Of a stretch of DNA of 28,728 nt, positions 28,501 to 28,728 are shown one piece after another; position 1 is the first letter of the stretch; each line of letters begins with the position of its first letter. Under the pieces are notes generated by a model. That model did not search any database, was not told the origin of the DNA, and saw only the letters and a list, made by a program, of their open reading frames with translations. Origin of the DNA: Gnetum montanum (lineage: Eukaryota > Streptophyta > Gnetopsida > Gnetales > Gnetaceae); NCBI GenBank assembly GCA_015680685.1, contig MNCI01037953.1, positions 1,088,582 through 1,117,309 on the forward strand, given 5' to 3'. The translations under genes and the position numbers were made by a program.

Positions 28501-28728
28501 CTAGATGTGTCATTTAAGCAAGATTGAATGCATTGGAAAAGAAAAATTGGCTTGGATGCCCATTGGGCAACAAGAAAAATTCAAACTTTTTCTAAGTCTA
28601 GGGAGGCTAGAAAAAATCAAAAAAATTTCTAACTCCAGTGACTATGCTTCCATCTAACTACACTCTACACTATAGAGCATAGTCTTAGGGTAGGTAAAAA
28701 ATTAAGTGGTCCTTGTGGTGGGGGGGGG
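28501..28728. other. Non-coding right end of the window
   Basis: No frame, LTR or RNA gene recognised. Probably part of the Ogre-like intron or internal non-coding DNA of the Tat-like element. The window ends in a run of ten G after GGT, which may be an assembly edge. Confidence 0.4.

Larger units (their letters stand above)
23558..28728 (-). mobile_element. Tat/Ogre-lineage gypsy element, minus strand, cut by the window edge
   Basis: Reading on the minus strand: non-coding tandem repeats (28500-28373), splice-acceptor-like site (28241), reverse transcriptase, RNase H and integrase (28240-24753), a second block of the same tandem repeats (24712-24245) and a possible LTR. The Tat lineage is inferred from the reverse transcriptase N-terminus (FTWSYEDMPSLDP) and the segment FDLHYITQASTKGQAIV before the RNase H, both typical of Tat. 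gag and protease must lie beyond 28728. The element probably inserted into Athila-like element 3. Confidence 0.7.

Overview
The window looks like nuclear DNA of a land plant: AT-rich, sparse in genes, one intron-containing gene with GT/AG junctions, and several old Ty3/gypsy LTR retrotransposons. The repeat load and decay suggest a large seed-plant genome, perhaps a gymnosperm, but the sequence does not prove this.

The one gene that looks intact is a three-exon non-specific phospholipase C of the NPC3/4/5 type on the minus strand (5862 down to 3317, 515 codons). Its catalytic motifs, splice junctions and stop are all intact. A P1BS-like site (GCATATTC) lies about 275 bp upstream of its start codon.

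Left of the gene are the 3' end of an Athila-like LTR element (1-1762, plus strand; the rest is outside the window) and a decayed LINE reverse transcriptase fragment (about 1939-2540). Right of the gene are two short tandem duplications, a GC-rich hairpin block (6627-7002) and about 2 kb of AT-rich sequence without a recognisable gene.

At 9178-16258 is a complete Athila-like element in plus orientation. It has two LTRs with TGATGAG...CTCATCA ends, a tRNA-Asp type primer binding site, and a long gag plus protease frame. It has no reverse transcriptase, RNase H or integrase, so it should be non-autonomous. A related element lies tail-to-tail on the minus strand from 16438. It has a 3' LTR (16438-17349), a very large decayed third ORF with coiled-coil character (17534-20438), a non-coding stretch shared with the first element, and decayed integrase and RNase H (about 21740-23450). 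It is interrupted near 23.45-23.56 kb by a Tat/Ogre-lineage element, also minus strand. That element's integrase, RNase H and reverse transcriptase run to about 28240, where a splice-acceptor-like site meets non-coding tandem repeats; its gag lies beyond the window.

Most stop codons in these element frames can be explained by C-to-T or G-to-A changes, as expected of long-methylated, silenced transposons. The most unusual system is the Athila-like pair: a gag-protease-only element beside a relative with a giant extra 3' ORF. In all three Athila-like copies the 3' ORF ATG directly follows a splice-acceptor-like AG with a branch-point-like A exactly 24 nt upstream.
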